A program made the translations under genes and the position numbers. Below, piece by piece: positions 16,503 to 23,933 of a stretch of DNA of 64,000 nt. The stretch is from Nonomuraea basaltis. Lineage in GTDB: Bacteria > Actinomycetota > Actinomycetes > Streptosporangiales > Streptosporangiaceae. The notes under the pieces were generated by a model. It did no database searches and was not told where the DNA came from. It saw nothing but the letters and a program-made list of their open reading frames with translations. The stretch lies in contig NZ_VCJS01000035.1 in assembly GCF_005893125.1 (NCBI RefSeq), forward strand, positions 1-64,000, read 5' to 3'. Each line of letters opens with the position of its first letter. Positions within the stretch are counted from its first letter, which is position 1.

Positions 16503-16535
16503 ATAGACACCGCTAAAGAATGTTCGTTATTCTTT
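16503..16535 (+). promoter_or_regulatory. AT-rich operator/promoter element
   Basis: ATAGACACCGCTAAAGAAT (16503-16521) recurs with one mismatch on the minus strand at 57460-57478. An inverted repeat AAAGAAT/ATTCTTT (arms 515-521 and 529-535 of 16xxx, 7-base spacer) overlaps it. Such AT-richness is striking in this genome. It lies 67-99 bases upstream of the next gene start. Confidence 0.5.
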
Positions 16536-16601
16536 GGTGTTCTCGTGTCTGTTCGGCGGCGCCCGTGACCGTCGTCTGTCCCAGGGAAGGAGACCATAGC
16601 C

Positions 16602-16823
16602 GTGCTCGCGCCTACCATGACCGTCGTGGAAGACAGGACCCGCCCGCAGCGGCCGCACCCCGACGTCCTCGCCCGAGAGCAGGCGTACAGCCGACTCCGC
16701 GACGAGTGGATGGCGGCCCATCCGGGCGCCGACGACGACGCGATGCTCAACGACCCCGACTTCGTCCGCGCGATGAACGTGATCGACGGCCGCGACCCCA
16801 ACTACGGACTCGACGAAGCCTGA
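16602..16823 (+). CDS. Small hypothetical phage protein
   Basis: A 73-residue protein with start GTG 16602 behind GGGAAGGAG at good spacing; ATG 16617 is an alternative. Acidic and helical (AYSRLRDEWMAAHPGADDDAM). No known domain. It has its own AT-rich upstream element, so it may be expressed separately from the head operon. Confidence 0.55.
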   Translation: MLAPTMTVVEDRTRPQRPHPDVLAREQAYSRLRDEWMAAHPGADDDAMLNDPDFVRAMNVIDGRDPNYGLDEA

Positions 16824-16831
16824 CGCTAACC
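16822..16831 (+). promoter_or_regulatory. GACRCTARC intergenic motif (GACGCTAACC)
   Basis: It overlaps the stop codon of the preceding small gene and lies 25 bases before the GTG of the next gene. Confidence 0.3.
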
Positions 16832-16856
16832 CCACCCGCCGAAGATCATCCCGCGC

Positions 16857-18128
16857 GTGGGTCGGGAACCGGGCGGCGACTGGCAGCCGCGAGGATGGCA
16901 CGGGCGATGGATCGAAATCGGCGATCGAGTGCAGTTGGTCGGCTTCGGCCGGACAGGGACCGTGCGGGGCGCCAGTCGGCGCCGCGGCGTCGCCGTGGAA
17001 TGGGACGACGGCGGTACCACGACCGTCGCACCCCACCGCCTAAAGGTGGTCGAGCCCACCCCGTACACGCCGCCGCGGCACGTCCCCGAGGGGGACCCGG
17101 CCGCCACCCCCGATGGGGCTGCCGCCTACTTCTCCCGCCCCGGGGATCCTGGGGACGCGTGGGTCCGTTACGACGAGACTGGCGACCTCGACGGCTGGAT
17201 CCGCTACAACCGCGACGACCCGTCCACCACGGTGCACTACCGGGAGGTGTTCAACGATCCTGCATGGCGGCGGGACGTGGACGCGATGGGGTTACGCGAG
17301 GCTCCTCCGCCCGGCACGACGGCCCCGGCCAGGCCGTCCCTCGCCGACCTGATCCCCGCGTCCAGAGACGACGTTCACGATCGGGCACAAGAGATCACGG
17401 AGGGCTTCCGGCGGGAACTTCAGCACCGTGACTACACCGGCTTCGGCGTCGTCATCGACATGGCCGAGCCGTACTACTCCGAACAGTTCGGCGGCACCGT
17501 CACCCTGGACGCCAAGGTCGTCAAGAACGGCCGGAAAGCCGGGCAGGCCACCCGTATCTTCCACCGCGACCCGGACGGCAGCCTGTGGGTGTCGCACGAC
17601 TACCTCAAGATGGAAGACGAGTACCAGGGGCAGGGATTCGCCAGCGCCTGGAACGGCCACCTCGAAGGGTGGTACCGCGAATCTGGGCTGGAGCGGATCG
17701 AGATCCAGCCCGGACTGACCGCCGGCGGCTACGTGTGGGCCATGAACGGCTACGTGTGGTTCGACGGCTACGAGGCGGGCCCCTTCATGCTGCCAGTCGA
17801 GGGCAGCGAGCACCGCAAGAAGCCCATCCCGCGGCTCATGGGCGAGATCGATTACGTGGAGAAGCTGCTGGCGGCCAACCGGGACGGCTCCGCGCCCGCA
17901 GGCTACGGGCTGACCGATGAAGAGATGGAACAGGAGCAGGCCGAGCTCGACGCCGCCCGCGCCATCCTGGAGCGGCTCCGCCTCCCCTTCCACGACCCGG
18001 CATACCCGACGCCGCGTGAGATCGCCCTGATCGGGTGGAAGCCCGGCCGCGACCGTAAGAACGACCCGTGGCTCGGCCACCGCGTCATGGCAGGCAGCAA
18101 CTGGCGGGGCGTGAAGTGGCTGACCTGA
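16857..18128 (+). CDS. Phage head-associated protein with GRW tag and GNAT-like domain
   Basis: A 423-residue protein starting at GTG 16857. Near the N-terminus WQPRGWHGRWIEIG is the third copy of the shared tag, followed by a KOW/SH3-like barrel (VQLVGFGRTGTVRG). Residues about 165-320 resemble a GNAT acetyltransferase fold: a beta strand before EYQGQGFASAWNGHLE (motif A, QxxGxG/A-type acetyl-CoA loop), then LERIEIQPGL. The C-terminus is charged and helical. Acetyl-CoA binding is a prediction from one motif. The neighbours suggest a virion or head accessory role. Confidence 0.6.
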   Translation: MGREPGGDWQPRGWHGRWIEIGDRVQLVGFGRTGTVRGASRRRGVAVEWDDGGTTTVAPHRLKVVEPTPYTPPRHVPEGDPAATPDGAAAYFSRPGDPGDAWVRYDETGDLDGWIRYNRDDPSTTVHYREVFNDPAWRRDVDAMGLREAPPPGTTAPARPSLADLIPASRDDVHDRAQEITEGFRRELQHRDYTGFGVVIDMAEPYYSEQFGGTVTLDAKVVKNGRKAGQATRIFHRDPDGSLWVSHDYLKMEDEYQGQGFASAWNGHLEGWYRESGLERIEIQPGLTAGGYVWAMNGYVWFDGYEAGPFMLPVEGSEHRKKPIPRLMGEIDYVEKLLAANRDGSAPAGYGLTDEEMEQEQAELDAARAILERLRLPFHDPAYPTPREIALIGWKPGRDRKNDPWLGHRVMAGSNWRGVKWLT

Positions 18129-18137
18129 TCGTGGCCG

Positions 18138-18147
18138 GACGCTAAGG
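18138..18147 (+). promoter_or_regulatory. GACRCTARC intergenic motif (GACGCTAAGG)
   Basis: It lies between GGCCG and CGGCC arms that could pair, 49 bases upstream of the prohead protease start. Confidence 0.35.
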
Positions 18148-18195
18148 GCCCTGCGCGGCCACCCTGCACGGCAGTCGATCAGGAGGGTGGCTGCG

Positions 18196-20172
18196 GTGCC
18201 AACGCTGGAGCTCGAACGCAAGGCAGCCGGAGGTCTTGCCGCCGGCGTCATCAACGCCCAGGACGAGGGCGTCGTCGAAGCGGTCGTGTCGGTCACGGGC
18301 GTTGTGGACAACGTCGGCGACCTGATCCTGCCCGGGGCGTACGCCGAGACACTCGCCACACGCATTCCGAAGGGCTTCTTCAACCACGACGACAAGGTGT
18401 GGGTGGCCCGCACCGAGAAAGTCGAGGAGCTGCTGCCGGGCGATCCGCGGCTGCTCGCCATGGCCGCAGAGGCGAAGATCGCGTGGCCGCGCGACGCGGG
18501 CGCCCTCTACGTCAAAATGCGGTTCAACCTGGAGACCAAGGACGGCCGCGAAGCCTTCTCCAACGTCCGCTTCTACGACCGTGAGCAGGAATGGTCCATC
18601 GGCTACCGGGTGCCGAAGGGCGGCGCGACCCGCGACGCCAAGGGCATCAGGCGGATCAAGCGGCTCGACCTGTTCGAGTACAGCCCGGTCCCGTTCGGCG
18701 CCAACAGCCAAACGTTCACGTTGAGCGTCAAGTCGGCGCTGTCCGACGACGACCTGCCCGGCCGGATCGCTGACTGCCTGCGCGAGGGCGCGCCGCTGGA
18801 GGTCAAGCGCGACCTGATCCGGCAGGCGCGCGAGCGCGGGCAGCTCGACATGGTGCCGATGGGGTGGCGGGACGGCATGGACGCCGCGGCCGCCCTGGAG
18901 GACCTGGCGGCCGCCGCCGGCCGGGAGGTGAAGGCGGACCGCGCCGACGCCGGGACGGGCGTGATGGTGGCGGTCATGCTGCCCGGCGAGGTTGCCGAGC
19001 AGCTTGCCGTGCCGGACGGTGTGCCCGCCAGCGAATTGCACGTCACGCTCGCCTATCTCGGCAAGGAGCTCGACGAGGAGGCGCTCGCCACGGTGGCCGA
19101 CGTGGTCGCCGCGGTTGCGGCCGAGTCGGGGCCGCTGTCCGGCGTGGTGGGCGGGATCGGCGCGTTCCCTGCGGGCGAGGACGGCGTGCCCGTCTACATT
19201 CCGGTGGATGTGCCCGGCCTGGAGGTGCTGCGGCAGCGGCTCGTGGACCGGCTGGCCGAGGCCGGGATCGCGCCGGCGTCGGATCACGGCTACACGCCGC
19301 ACGTCACCCTCACCTACCTGCCGGACGGCGAGACGATGGCGTTGCCTGAGCCGGTGCCCGCCCACGACGTGGCGTTCGGAGAGGTGTCGCTTGTGCGCGG
19401 TAGCGAGATGACGCCGTTCCCGCTCGGCAGCCCAGAGGTCGCCGGCGAGGAGCCGGACGATGGCGGCAGCGGGGACGGCTGGGACGACCTGCTCGACATC
19501 AGCGCCCCCGACGAGGGCGGGGAGACGAAGGACGCTCACCTCGACGCTGCCCGCGCGATGGGCTTCCCCGTGCCCGTAAGCCTGGAGGAGGTCCGCGAGA
19601 AGCTCCGCCAGGCCGTCGCCCAGTGGGCGCGCGGCGCCGGGTTCACCGGCTGGGTGACCGTGGCGGCCACGTTCGCCGATGTCGCGTTCGTGGCCGTCCA
19701 CGACGACACCGACACCGAGCACACACTCCAGGTGCCGTACGAGGTCACGTCCGCCGGCCAGGTGACGATCGGCGAGCCGCTGCCCGCTGAGGTGAGCATG
19801 TCCGGCACGCCGGATGCGGGCGCGCTCGTGGCGGTGCTCGAGGAGACGGCGGCCGCCGTCAAGCACATCGGGGCGGGCCTGGAGACGAAGGCAGGCCGGG
19901 TGCTGTCCTCAGCCACCGCCAAGGACCTCCGCCAGGCTGTCGCGTCGCTGCTGGCAGTGTTCCGCCGGGCGGGGATCGACATCTCCGACCCGACCGAGCC
20001 GGACGAGCGGCATATCGACGAGGAGGAGGTGCTGCCGGACGAGCCGACCGTCCGGCCGGACTCGACCGCCCCGTCCGCGCTGCCGACCGAGATGAAGGCC
20101 CTCTCCCCCGAGATGCTGGCCGAAGCCGCCGAGATCACCGCGGCGGCGCTGCTGTGGTCGGTGGAGCAGTGA
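18196..20172 (+). CDS. HK97-family prohead protease fused to a 2H phosphoesterase domain
   Basis: A 658-residue protein. GTG 18196 is chosen because AGGAGG (18181-18186) is 9 bases upstream; GTG 18187 abuts it. Residues 1-185 are a U35-type prohead protease with H64 (FFNHDD) and S134 (EWSIGYRV) as likely catalytic pair. Residues about 255-400 form a 2H phosphoesterase with H282-V-T (HVTLAYLG) and H369-V-T (HVTLTYLP). The remaining 250 residues include a possible capsid-scaffold helical region. The protease would mature the capsid protein encoded two genes downstream. The 2H domain could act on cyclic or 2',3'-linked nucleotides; anti-CBASS enzyme Acb1 has this fold, so an anti-defence role is an attractive inference. 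Confidence 0.85.
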   Translation: MPTLELERKAAGGLAAGVINAQDEGVVEAVVSVTGVVDNVGDLILPGAYAETLATRIPKGFFNHDDKVWVARTEKVEELLPGDPRLLAMAAEAKIAWPRDAGALYVKMRFNLETKDGREAFSNVRFYDREQEWSIGYRVPKGGATRDAKGIRRIKRLDLFEYSPVPFGANSQTFTLSVKSALSDDDLPGRIADCLREGAPLEVKRDLIRQARERGQLDMVPMGWRDGMDAAAALEDLAAAAGREVKADRADAGTGVMVAVMLPGEVAEQLAVPDGVPASELHVTLAYLGKELDEEALATVADVVAAVAAESGPLSGVVGGIGAFPAGEDGVPVYIPVDVPGLEVLRQRLVDRLAEAGIAPASDHGYTPHVTLTYLPDGETMALPEPVPAHDVAFGEVSLVRGSEMTPFPLGSPEVAGEEPDDGGSGDGWDDLLDISAPDEGGETKDAHLDAARAMGFPVPVSLEEVREKLRQAVAQWARGAGFTGWVTVAATFADVAFVAVHDDTDTEHTLQVPYEVTSAGQVTIGEPLPAEVSMSGTPDAGALVAVLEETAAAVKHIGAGLETKAGRVLSSATAKDLRQAVASLLAVFRRAGIDISDPTEPDERHIDEEEVLPDEPTVRPDSTAPSALPTEMKALSPEMLAEAAEITAAALLWSVEQ

Positions 20173-20525
20173 AGCTGTGGCGGCGCGGCAGCAGTTCCGG
20201 CTGCGCTCGCTGCGTCTCCGCCGCGCAGTTGGAGCGAGCGCTGGCCGACGCGAGACAGGCCCAGGCCGACGCGGAGCAGGCCGAGCAGCAGGCGCGTGTG
20301 GAGAAGGGCCGAGCATGGGAGCACGTGGACCGGCTCACTCGCCGGCTGGCCGCGATCGACGCCGACCGGCTCCGCGGCGAGCGTGACGATCTGCTGCTGG
20401 ACAACGCCACCCTCCGGGCCCGGCTGGCGCTGGGCGACCGGTCGGAGCTCGCGCGGGCGAGGGAGACGATCGCCCGCCTGGAGGGGCGCCTGGAGGCCGC
20501 CGAGCGGGGCGCCGTCACCCTCTGA
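20169..20525 (+). CDS. Coiled-coil protein, possible scaffold or head accessory
   Basis: A 118-residue protein whose GTG overlaps the protease stop (GTGA, 20169-20172). Residues 20-110 are almost wholly a predicted coiled coil rich in Ala, Arg, Glu and Leu. A CARC pair lies near the N-terminus. Position between protease and major capsid protein is where scaffold proteins are usually found, but no scaffold signature is visible. Confidence 0.6.
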   Translation: MKLWRRGSSSGCARCVSAAQLERALADARQAQADAEQAEQQARVEKGRAWEHVDRLTRRLAAIDADRLRGERDDLLLDNATLRARLALGDRSELARARETIARLEGRLEAAERGAVTL

Positions 20526-20576
20526 TCCTCCTGACCTCCTCCTGGCCGAGGAAGACCGTGCAGCGTCGCGGAATCG

Positions 20577-20591
20577 GACGCTGACGCAAAC
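20577..20591 (+). promoter_or_regulatory. GACRCTARC-like motif (GACGCTGACGCAAAC)
   Basis: It shares the longer context GGACGCTGAC...AACCCTGC with the copy at 14126. It lies in the 165-base gap before the capsid gene. Confidence 0.3.
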
Positions 20592-20690
20592 CCTGCCGGC
20601 CCGCTTTCCTCCCCCTTGATCGTCTGACGTCCCGGTGCTGACCGGGGGCGCGACCGCGAAGTCAATCCGTGTCAGCATCAAGGGGGAGCC

Positions 20691-22016
20691 GTGACCACGG
20701 CTAAGAGCGACATCAACGCGCGCATCAAGGAACTGACCACCGCGCTGGAGCAGAAGTCCCAGCGGCTCAACGCCATCTCGAACACGGTCACCGATGAGAC
20801 CGGCAAGGGCCACATGGTCATCTCGACCGAGGCGCACGCCGACTACCAGAAGACCCTGGGCGAGGCGCGCGAGATCAAGTCTCTGATCCAGGAGCAGAAG
20901 GAGCACCTGGATATCGAGCGGTTCCTCGACGAGCCGAACGAGCCCAGCTACGCCGCCCGCGACGCCGTGGCGGCCGCGCACGGCAAGCAGCACAAGAGCC
21001 TGTCCGAGGCGTTCCTCGACTCCGACGCGTACGCCGAGATGAAGTCTGGCCAGTTCCGGCAGCTTGGCCAGGTCGCCGAGTTCGAGCAGGGCCTGTACGA
21101 CTTCGAGAGGAAGGACATCTTCTCGCTGTCGGCCGGCACGCATACCACGCCCGCGTTCGGTAGCGCGGAGAACGTGGGTCTCGCTGAGCGGCAGCGCCGG
21201 CCCGGCCGGGTCCGCGACCTGTTCCCCAGCGAGCAGACCCAGTCCAACATTTTGTACGGGATCAGGCAGCTCGGGTTCACCAACAACGCCCGGCGGGTGC
21301 CCGAGCGGGAGCAGCCGAACGGCGGCCCGGCGCTCGGCAACGACACCGATGTGTTCGGTAAGGCTCCAAAGTCAAAGCTGTCGTTCGTGCCGTACACCGC
21401 GCCGATCATCGAGTTGGCCCACACGGTTCACGTCCACAAAAACACGCTGGCCGACGAGTCGCGACTGCGCGGCATCATTGACCGCGACCTCGTGGACGGC
21501 CTGAAGCTGAAGGAGGACGAAGAGATCCTCTACGGCGCCGGCAACGGCGACGAGATCACCGGTCTCTTCAACATCCCGGGCGCCCAGGAGTACACGGGTC
21601 TCGCCGGAGACGCCGCGTACAAGAGCCTCCAGCTCCGCCGCTCCGCCACCATGGCCATCCTCGCGTTCTTCGAGCCCAACGGCGTCGTTTTGCATCCCTT
21701 CGACTGGGAGCAGATCGAAACCGAGCGCGACGAGAACGGCCAATACCTGATCGCCGTGTCGGTGGCGGTCGGCGGCGAGAAGCGTGTGTGGCGGATGCGG
21801 GTCGTGGACACCGCTGCCATCAACCAGGGCACGTTCCTCACCTGCTCCTTCGGGTACGGCGCGAAGCTGTTCGACAGGGAGTCCGTGTCCGTCCAGGCGA
21901 GCACCGAGACGGGCGAGGCATTCGAACGCGGGTACGTGGTCCTGAGGGGCAGCGAAAGGATCGGCTTGGCGGTCGATAGACCCGAATCGCTTGTACTCGG
22001 CACGTTTGCTGCCTAA
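20691..22016 (+). CDS. HK97-type major capsid protein with recoded 3' end
   Basis: A 441-residue protein starting at GTG 20691 behind AAGGGGGAG. The N-terminal coiled coil (about residues 1-85) is a typical delta/scaffold domain, followed by the HK97 fold with the E-loop and P-domain region. The protein ends in GLAVDRPESLVLGTFA. The last 20 or so codons use AGG, AGA, CTT, GTA, TTT and GAT, quite unlike the rest of the gene. Two other copies of the same peptide, at 23377-23436 and 45702-45770, use ordinary GC-rich codons. This points to replacement of the native 3' end when the downstream HNH gene inserted. The gene should still be functional. Confidence 0.85.
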   Translation: MTTAKSDINARIKELTTALEQKSQRLNAISNTVTDETGKGHMVISTEAHADYQKTLGEAREIKSLIQEQKEHLDIERFLDEPNEPSYAARDAVAAAHGKQHKSLSEAFLDSDAYAEMKSGQFRQLGQVAEFEQGLYDFERKDIFSLSAGTHTTPAFGSAENVGLAERQRRPGRVRDLFPSEQTQSNILYGIRQLGFTNNARRVPEREQPNGGPALGNDTDVFGKAPKSKLSFVPYTAPIIELAHTVHVHKNTLADESRLRGIIDRDLVDGLKLKEDEEILYGAGNGDEITGLFNIPGAQEYTGLAGDAAYKSLQLRRSATMAILAFFEPNGVVLHPFDWEQIETERDENGQYLIAVSVAVGGEKRVWRMRVVDTAAINQGTFLTCSFGYGAKLFDRESVSVQASTETGEAFERGYVVLRGSERIGLAVDRPESLVLGTFAA

Positions 22017-22035
22017 TGCATAGTGGGGCAGAAGT

Positions 22036-22065
22036 TTGAGACATCCTTCTGTCCCCCGCTATGAT
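22036..22065 (+). promoter_or_regulatory. Sigma70-like promoter for the HNH endonuclease gene
   Basis: TTGAGA (22036-22041) and TATGAT (22060-22065) are separated by 18 bases. The region is relatively AT-rich. It lies directly after the capsid stop and about 60 bases before the HNH start, so the endonuclease gene carries its own promoter. Confidence 0.6.
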
Positions 22066-22125
22066 CCGAACACATAATCGAACCGACTCCACTTGGGAGC
22101 ACCGTTCCGTGTTCGGAGGCACGTG

Positions 22126-23436
22126 GTGGCTGGGCAAGGAAGCGCTGTTCAGATCGACGAGGAGACTCGGCACCCGTGCGGGAACCCGGATTGCGGGGCG
22201 CTGATCAAGCCCAACAGCCATCAGAAGAAAGTGGTCGCGCGGGGCCGCACCATCTATTGCTCGCGAGCGTGCCAGTCGGCCGCCGCCCGCGAGACCCGCC
22301 CCTGCCAGGCATGCGGGGAGCCGGTCACCCGCAGGCGCTGTGAATTCGGCGTCGTAACGGTGTGCAACACGATGTGCCGCGCCGCACTCCGCAGCAACAA
22401 GCAGGAGTACAGGTGTGCGACGTGCGGAACGACAGTCCACCGAACTCCTGGGAACGTACACGGGGCCGTCTACTGCTCCCGCAAGTGCTTCCACTTGTCA
22501 GAGACGGGCGAACTCGTCACCGTAGCCTGCGGGGGCTGCGGAGAATCATTCACCCTGCCTGCGCATCAGGCGGCCAAGAGCAAGACGCACTACCATTCCC
22601 ACGATTGCCGCAAGTTGGCGAGCCGCGTCGAGTTGTCCTGCTTCGGATGCGGTGTGACGATCTGGCGCCACCGTTCCCAACTCGAACGCGACCGGAAGAA
22701 GGCAAAGGACGACTCCCCCATACGGGGCTTCTGTGATGCTTGCCGCGAGAAGGGCGGAGCAGTCTTCGACAAGACCCACTTGAGGAAGGGCACCACAGCG
22801 CCCTGTTCTACCTGCGGCAAGCCGGTGTACCGGTCCCAGAGCGCCCAGAAGGGCAAGACGGAGAGGTACTGCGACATGGAGTGCCGCCGTGCATCCCTCC
22901 GCGGTCCCCGTGTGGAGCGGCCAGAACAGGCCTGCGTGGTCTGCGGGACCGTCTTCCGGCTGGAACCGGACCAGCGGCGCCAAGGCGTGAAAACCTGCTC
23001 ATCCGAATGCGCGCACGCCTCGAAGAGGCGCAAGCCCGGCGAGCGGTACATAGAGCCCAGCGGATACGTGAGGATCACCGCCCCTGACGGCCGTGACATG
23101 CCCGAGCATCGTTACGTCATGGAGCAGCACCTTGGCCGCGAACTGCTGCCGACTGAGACGGTCCACCACAAGACCGGGGGCAAAACGGGCCGCTCGAACA
23201 ACGACCTGAGCAACCTCGAACTCTGGTCGGGGCGGCACCCGCGCGGACATCGGGTGGAAGACATCGTGACGTACTGCCGGGAGATGCTGGCCGAATACGG
23301 AACGGATGACGAGCGTGAACGCTACGCGGACTATCAGAAGGCAGTACTGACCGACAGCGGCAATGACGGAGCGAGCGGACTGGCGGTGGACCGCCCTGGG
23401 TCGCTGATGCTCGGCACCTTCGCGACCACCCCGTAA
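22126..23436 (+). CDS. Multi-zinc-ribbon HNH homing endonuclease inserted at capsid 3' end
   Basis: A 436-residue protein. GTG 22126 is chosen for its spacing from GGAGG (22115-22119); GTG 22123 is possible. The first 300 residues hold about eight CxxC...CxxxC zinc ribbons in series (CATCGTTVHR, CGGCGESFTL, CSTCGKPVYR, CVVCGTVFRL), likely DNA-reading modules. An HNH nuclease follows: EHRYVMEQHLGR, then VHHKTGGKTGRSNNDLSNLE near residue 347. The C-terminus runs in frame into GLAVDRPGSLMLGTFATTP, a copy of the capsid C-terminus, so the protein ends in captured capsid sequence. Own promoter, position and recoded target fit a freestanding homing endonuclease gene. Confidence 0.8.
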   Translation: MAGQGSAVQIDEETRHPCGNPDCGALIKPNSHQKKVVARGRTIYCSRACQSAAARETRPCQACGEPVTRRRCEFGVVTVCNTMCRAALRSNKQEYRCATCGTTVHRTPGNVHGAVYCSRKCFHLSETGELVTVACGGCGESFTLPAHQAAKSKTHYHSHDCRKLASRVELSCFGCGVTIWRHRSQLERDRKKAKDDSPIRGFCDACREKGGAVFDKTHLRKGTTAPCSTCGKPVYRSQSAQKGKTERYCDMECRRASLRGPRVERPEQACVVCGTVFRLEPDQRRQGVKTCSSECAHASKRRKPGERYIEPSGYVRITAPDGRDMPEHRYVMEQHLGRELLPTETVHHKTGGKTGRSNNDLSNLELWSGRHPRGHRVEDIVTYCREMLAEYGTDDERERYADYQKAVLTDSGNDGASGLAVDRPGSLMLGTFATTP

Positions 23437-23510
23437 CCGGGCGAGAGCGTGTCGGGAGAGGACACTAGCGAACGTCTCCCGAAACGCTTCCTACCATGAC
23501 CTCCACTCCA
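23377..23510 (+). repeat. Capsid 3'-end copy 2 with downstream hairpin and next-gene start
   Basis: GLAVDRPGSLMLGTFATTP and stop, then CCGGGCGAG, CGGGAGAGGACACTAGCG, and an ATGACCTCCAC start. It matches 45714-45845 over about 120 bases with scattered differences. It marks the left side of the inserted defence region. Confidence 0.7.
23452..23482 (+). terminator. Terminator-like hairpin with GACACTAGCG in the loop
   Basis: TCGGGAGA (23452-23459) pairs with TCTCCCGA (23475-23482). The motif GACACTAGCG lies in the loop at 23461-23470. A homologous hairpin follows the other capsid tail at 45786-45814. Confidence 0.6.
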
Positions 23511-23808
23511 CGCGAGTTCCAGTCGCATGCGCTCGCAGACGCCTACAGGCTGGCGCATCAGTACGTGGCGCCTTCTCCCGCCATGCTCGGCACGGCGCCG
23601 GGCAGCACCCGTCAGGCGTATACAACCGCATCAACTGGAACGTGATCACCTACGTACTCAGCTACCGCTGGCGGATGCGCCCCATGGTCCTGGCGAAAAT
23701 ACTCGAATTCGCGGCCGGCAAGGACGTGGTGTTCCTGACGAGCCGTACCCGGACGCGTCGTTGGTTGGAGCAGGTAGCCGCCCGCCGATCCGGGCATCCT
23801 CAGACTTG
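23495..23808 (+). pseudogene. Frameshifted remnant of a small phage gene
   Basis: ATG 23495 opens MTSTPREFQSHALADAYRLA and stops after 49 residues. Near 23620 coding-like sequence continues in another frame (RINWNVITYVLSYRWRMRP, then FLTSRTRTRRWLEQV) to TGA 23806-23808. Joined by one frameshift the product would be about 104 residues. The start resembles that of the gene after the other capsid tail (MTPTSRD at 45829), but the rest is unrelated. The remaining bases up to 23933 show nothing further. Confidence 0.4.
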
Positions 23809-23933
23809 ACACCTGCCTCCCACATGACGACGGCGAGATCAGCCCATCCCATGGGTGCGACTCCGACTCCGCTGCGCACACCATGCTGGAGGCGGTCTGT
23901 AGTGGCGAGTACCACGCAACTGATGCGAATCCG

